Origin: Gammaproteobacteria bacterium
GTDB lineage: Bacteria > Pseudomonadota > Gammaproteobacteria > Pseudomonadales > Azotimanducaceae
Assembly: GCA_003228415.1 (NCBI GenBank)
Contig: QIDL01000427.1
Coordinates: forward strand, 1-7,074
Length of the DNA stretch: 7,074 nucleotides
Direction of reading: 5' to 3'
Below, piece after piece: positions 5,309-7,074 of this stretch. Below the pieces are notes generated by a model that worked only from the letters and a program-made list of their open reading frames with translations, was not told the DNA's origin and did no database searches. Each line of letters begins with the position of its first letter. The stretch's first letter is position 1. The position numbers were made by a program, and so were the translations under genes.

Positions 5309-5831
5309 CCTCGGAACCTGCCTGGCCTTGGTTGAGAACGTGCTGGTTTGCCAGCAGTTGTTCCACGATCAGATAGAACGTACCAAGCACGATCACCAGC
5401 AGAACGACCAGCCCCAGATGCCACACGCCGTGGGAGACCACATCGGTTTCATAGGGCAGTGCCAACAGCAGCAAGGCACCGTTACGCAGCAGCAACCAAC
5501 CGCTGATGGGGGTGGGGGCATCGCCGCAGCCGCAATCGATCGACGTGTTGCCGCGAAGCAGATTCACGGCCAGCGCTGCGGTATAAACCATCAGCAGCAT
5601 GAAGGCGATCCACTTTCCCGGGCCGGTCGGCAGCAGAATCGCCACGACGGCCGACATCTCCAGCACCACCACGATGGGGGCCACGACGGACAGCAGCGAC
5701 TCTGGAAACAGCCGATAGGCGCCGAGCGACGCCTTGAAGCGGGGAAAGTCTTTGAGCTTGTGGCTGACGCTAAGCAGAAAAACGACCGCCAACGTGCCAA
5801 TCGCCGTCATGTACAGAACCCAGCTGAGCAC
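5301..5831 (-). CDS. mauE: MauE-family (methylamine utilisation) integral membrane protein
   Basis: A 176-aa protein with four or five hydrophobic segments (about 5-22, 45-68, 74-92, 112-127, 136-156), matching the four-helix MauE/DoxX-like fold (PF07291). The diagnostic RGNTSIDCGCGD (93-104) carries the conserved CxC pair Cys100 and Cys102, as in the MauE RG...DCGC motif. MauE is thought to shuttle reducing or oxidising equivalents across the membrane for its partner MauD in maturing disulfide-rich amine dehydrogenases. Here the pair stands alone. The start is GTG at 5831, with GAGG 7 bases upstream; an ATG seven codons in (5810) would cut the first membrane segment. A good sigma70 promoter lies just upstream. 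Transcription is divergent from the YdjM-type hydrolase. Family is secure; role without an amine dehydrogenase is unknown. Confidence 0.85.
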   Translation of the reverse strand: MLSWVLYMTAIGTLAVVFLLSVSHKLKDFPRFKASLGAYRLFPESLLSVVAPIVVVLEMSAVVAILLPTGPGKWIAFMLLMVYTAALAVNLLRGNTSIDCGCGDAPTPISGWLLLRNGALLLLALPYETDVVSHGVWHLGLVVLLVIVLGTFYLIVEQLLANQHVLNQGQAGSEGG

Positions 5832-5851
5832 CCTCGCGCCTCACACCCGAC

Positions 5852-5871
5852 CCATCGATGGAAGATTCTTC
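5852..5871. promoter_or_regulatory. Two abutting palindromes over the mauED promoter, candidate operator
   Basis: CCATCGATGG (5852-5861, perfect) and GAAGATTCTTC (5861-5871, perfect about its central base) share one base. The second covers the -10 element of the mauED promoter and the first covers the predicted transcription start, a position at which a bound repressor would block RNA polymerase. The binding protein is unknown. Confidence 0.4.
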
Positions 5872-5893
5872 GCTGATGGAGTGGAATAGTCAA
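5865..5893 (-). promoter_or_regulatory. Sigma70-type promoter of the mauED operon
   Basis: On the minus strand, TTGACT (complement of 5888-5893, 5/6 to consensus) and AAGAAT (complement of 5865-5870, 4/6) are spaced by exactly 17 bases. Transcription would begin near 5858, giving a leader of under 30 bases with the GAGG ribosome site before the GTG at 5831. Confidence 0.6.
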
Positions 5894-5999
5894 ACAGGCT
5901 CGTATCCGTGCCTGCTTGCCGTAGAATGGCGCCCAACGCACGCATCCGGAGCCACTGCAGCGCTTTGAAAACGAGACCGCTACCGATACCCGGACGCTG

Positions 6000-7074
6000 A
6001 TGGATCCTCTTTCCCAGGCGGGCCTGGGCGCGGTGGTCGCGCAGATCGCCGGTCATCGGAGGCTGGGCTTCAAGGCGGCGTTGCTTGGCGCAGGCGCAGG
6101 CGCACTGCCGGACGCGGACGTCTTGTTCTCCATCATGGGCGACTTCATCGATCAACTGATCACCCACAGAGGAATTACCCACTCGTTATTCTTTGCACCG
6201 GTGACCGGCCCGGCTCTGGGCTGGTTGATCTGGTATCGGGAACGCAGGAAAGATCCTTCGCTATCGCTAGCCCGACGTAATTGCTGGATGCTCGTGATCA
6301 CCCTGGCGCTGTTGTCCCACCCTCTTCTGGACTGGCTCACCCCCTATGGGACCCAGCTGTTGCTACCGTTGAGCAACTCACGTTTCGCGATCAACGCCAT
6401 GCCCATCATCGATCCCGTCTACACGTTGATCCTGGGATCGGGCCTGCTCGGCGCCTGGCTGGTCGGACGTCGCCATTCGCAGAGCGTCAGCAGAATCGCC
6501 ATGACGACTCTTCTCCTTTCCAGCGGCTACCTGGGCTACGCCTGGCTGCAGAACACGACCGCGGAACGGGCGGCCGCCGAGCAACTGGCAGCCGCAGATA
6601 TCGAGGTCAGTCAGATCGGTGCGTTTCCCACCCTGTTGCAGGTTCATCTGCGCCGAGTCGTTGCACGATCTCCGAGTGCAGATCTGGTCGGGTTCTACTC
6701 CACCTGGTCACCTTGTGAAATCACCTGGTCCGCTGCGACCCGCGCCGATCCAGCAAAGCTGAAGACGTTTCTCGCTACCCGGGAAGGAGCGGTGTTCAAC
6801 TGGTTCACCATGGGTTGGGCGCACTACGATCTGCTGCCGAATGATCAGGGTATCCAACTCAGAGGCAGTGATCTGCGCTACGGCTTCGACAACGACCCGC
6901 TGAAGAGCGTCTTCTCGCTTAGCGCGCAACTCGACCACCATGGTGTCATGACAAGCCCTGCGACGGTCGCTCGAAGCGTGCCGGAGGACTCCGAGAGCGT
7001 CCTCTTCCGACTCATCAGCGACGCCTATGCACCGGTCTGTCGCCCCTACAGCGCCGCGACTGCGCGGGTGTCAT
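6000..7074 (+). CDS. YdjM-family membrane-bound metal-dependent hydrolase, 3'-truncated by window edge
   Basis: The frame is open from ATG 6000 through the right edge (358 complete codons, no stop). The N terminus MDPLSQAGLGAVVAQ is the typical MDP-xxx-GLGA opening of PF04307 proteins. Candidate metal ligands follow: LPDAD (36-40), THRGITHS (His56, His61), SHPLLDWLTPYGTQLLLP (His107, Asp111) and INAMPIIDPVYT (Asp138). Hydrophobic segments lie around 63-78, 97-110, 140-155 and 165-180; the part after about residue 190 is a soluble domain, probably periplasmic, without a motif I know. E. coli YdjM is a shorter inner-membrane member under LexA control; no CTG-N10-CAG LexA box was found here. The frame is closed upstream by TAG at 5922 with no other start, so ATG 6000 is the start despite a weak ribosome site. 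The gene diverges from mauED. The family is predicted hydrolase only; the true substrate is unknown. Confidence 0.88.
   Translation, partial: MDPLSQAGLGAVVAQIAGHRRLGFKAALLGAGAGALPDADVLFSIMGDFIDQLITHRGITHSLFFAPVTGPALGWLIWYRERRKDPSLSLARRNCWMLVITLALLSHPLLDWLTPYGTQLLLPLSNSRFAINAMPIIDPVYTLILGSGLLGAWLVGRRHSQSVSRIAMTTLLLSSGYLGYAWLQNTTAERAAAEQLAAADIEVSQIGAFPTLLQVHLRRVVARSPSADLVGFYSTWSPCEITWSAATRADPAKLKTFLATREGAVFNWFTMGWAHYDLLPNDQGIQLRGSDLRYGFDNDPLKSVFSLSAQLDHHGVMTSPATVARSVPEDSESVLFRLISDAYAPVCRPYSAATARVS

Noticed and set aside
5238..5876. A 212-codon plus-strand frame opposite mauE and mauD
   Set aside because: Gln/His-rich composition is the complement of hydrophobic codons in mauE; no family resemblance.
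5832..5999. A LexA box upstream of the YdjM-type gene, as in E. coli ydjM
   Set aside because: No CTG-N10-CAG with a reasonable match to CTGT-N8-ACAG was found in the gap.
6281..6718. Plus-strand 145-codon frame inside the YdjM-type gene
   Set aside because: Out-of-frame shadow; the 6000 frame has the family motifs before, within and after this stretch.
1..7074. A new defence or mobile system
   Set aside because: No transposase, integrase, phage, toxin-antitoxin, nuclease or CRISPR signature was seen; nearly all genes belong to known housekeeping or metabolic families.

Overview
This window reads as an ordinary chromosomal stretch of a moderately GC-rich Gammaproteobacterium. The evidence is a serine O-succinyltransferase of the type known from Xanthomonadaceae, a DecR/YbaO-like Lrp regulator, a short acidic protein resembling the Pseudomonas PA3496 group, and a YdjM-type membrane hydrolase. 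The genus cannot be fixed by eye. No insertion sequence, phage gene, CRISPR array, rRNA or tRNA was seen. Genes are densely packed and no gene-free stretch exceeds about 170 bases.

Layout from left to right: (i) the 3' part of a crotonase-fold enoyl-CoA hydratase/isomerase (+), cut by the left edge; (ii) a complete MetX-family acyltransferase, best called serine O-succinyltransferase (+); (iii) converging on it, a cytosolic FrnE-type DsbA-family oxidoreductase (-); (iv) a very acidic protein of about 93 aa (-) behind a near-consensus sigma70 promoter; (v) a 28-codon single-span membrane ORF (-) with a good ribosome binding site; (vi) a YeiH/UPF0324 putative sulfate exporter family membrane protein (-); (vii) divergent from it, an Lrp/AsnC regulator close to E. 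coli DecR (+), with two clear inverted repeats in the shared intergenic region; (viii) a translationally coupled mauE-mauD pair (-) without any amine dehydrogenase subunit; (ix) divergent from that pair, a YdjM-family membrane-bound metal-dependent hydrolase (+) that runs off the right edge.

A loose theme is sulfur and thiol chemistry. The acyltransferase would make O-succinylserine for cysteine synthesis. DecR in E. coli is a cysteine-responsive activator. YeiH proteins belong to a family tentatively assigned to sulfate export. The DsbA-like and MauE/MauD proteins handle thiols and disulfides. The most testable idea is that the DecR-like regulator controls the divergent YeiH exporter in response to cysteine or a related sulfur compound. 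The orphan MauE/MauD pair, in which MauD has lost the second cysteine of its CxxC motif, is the other point that merits attention. No clearly unprecedented multi-gene system is visible.
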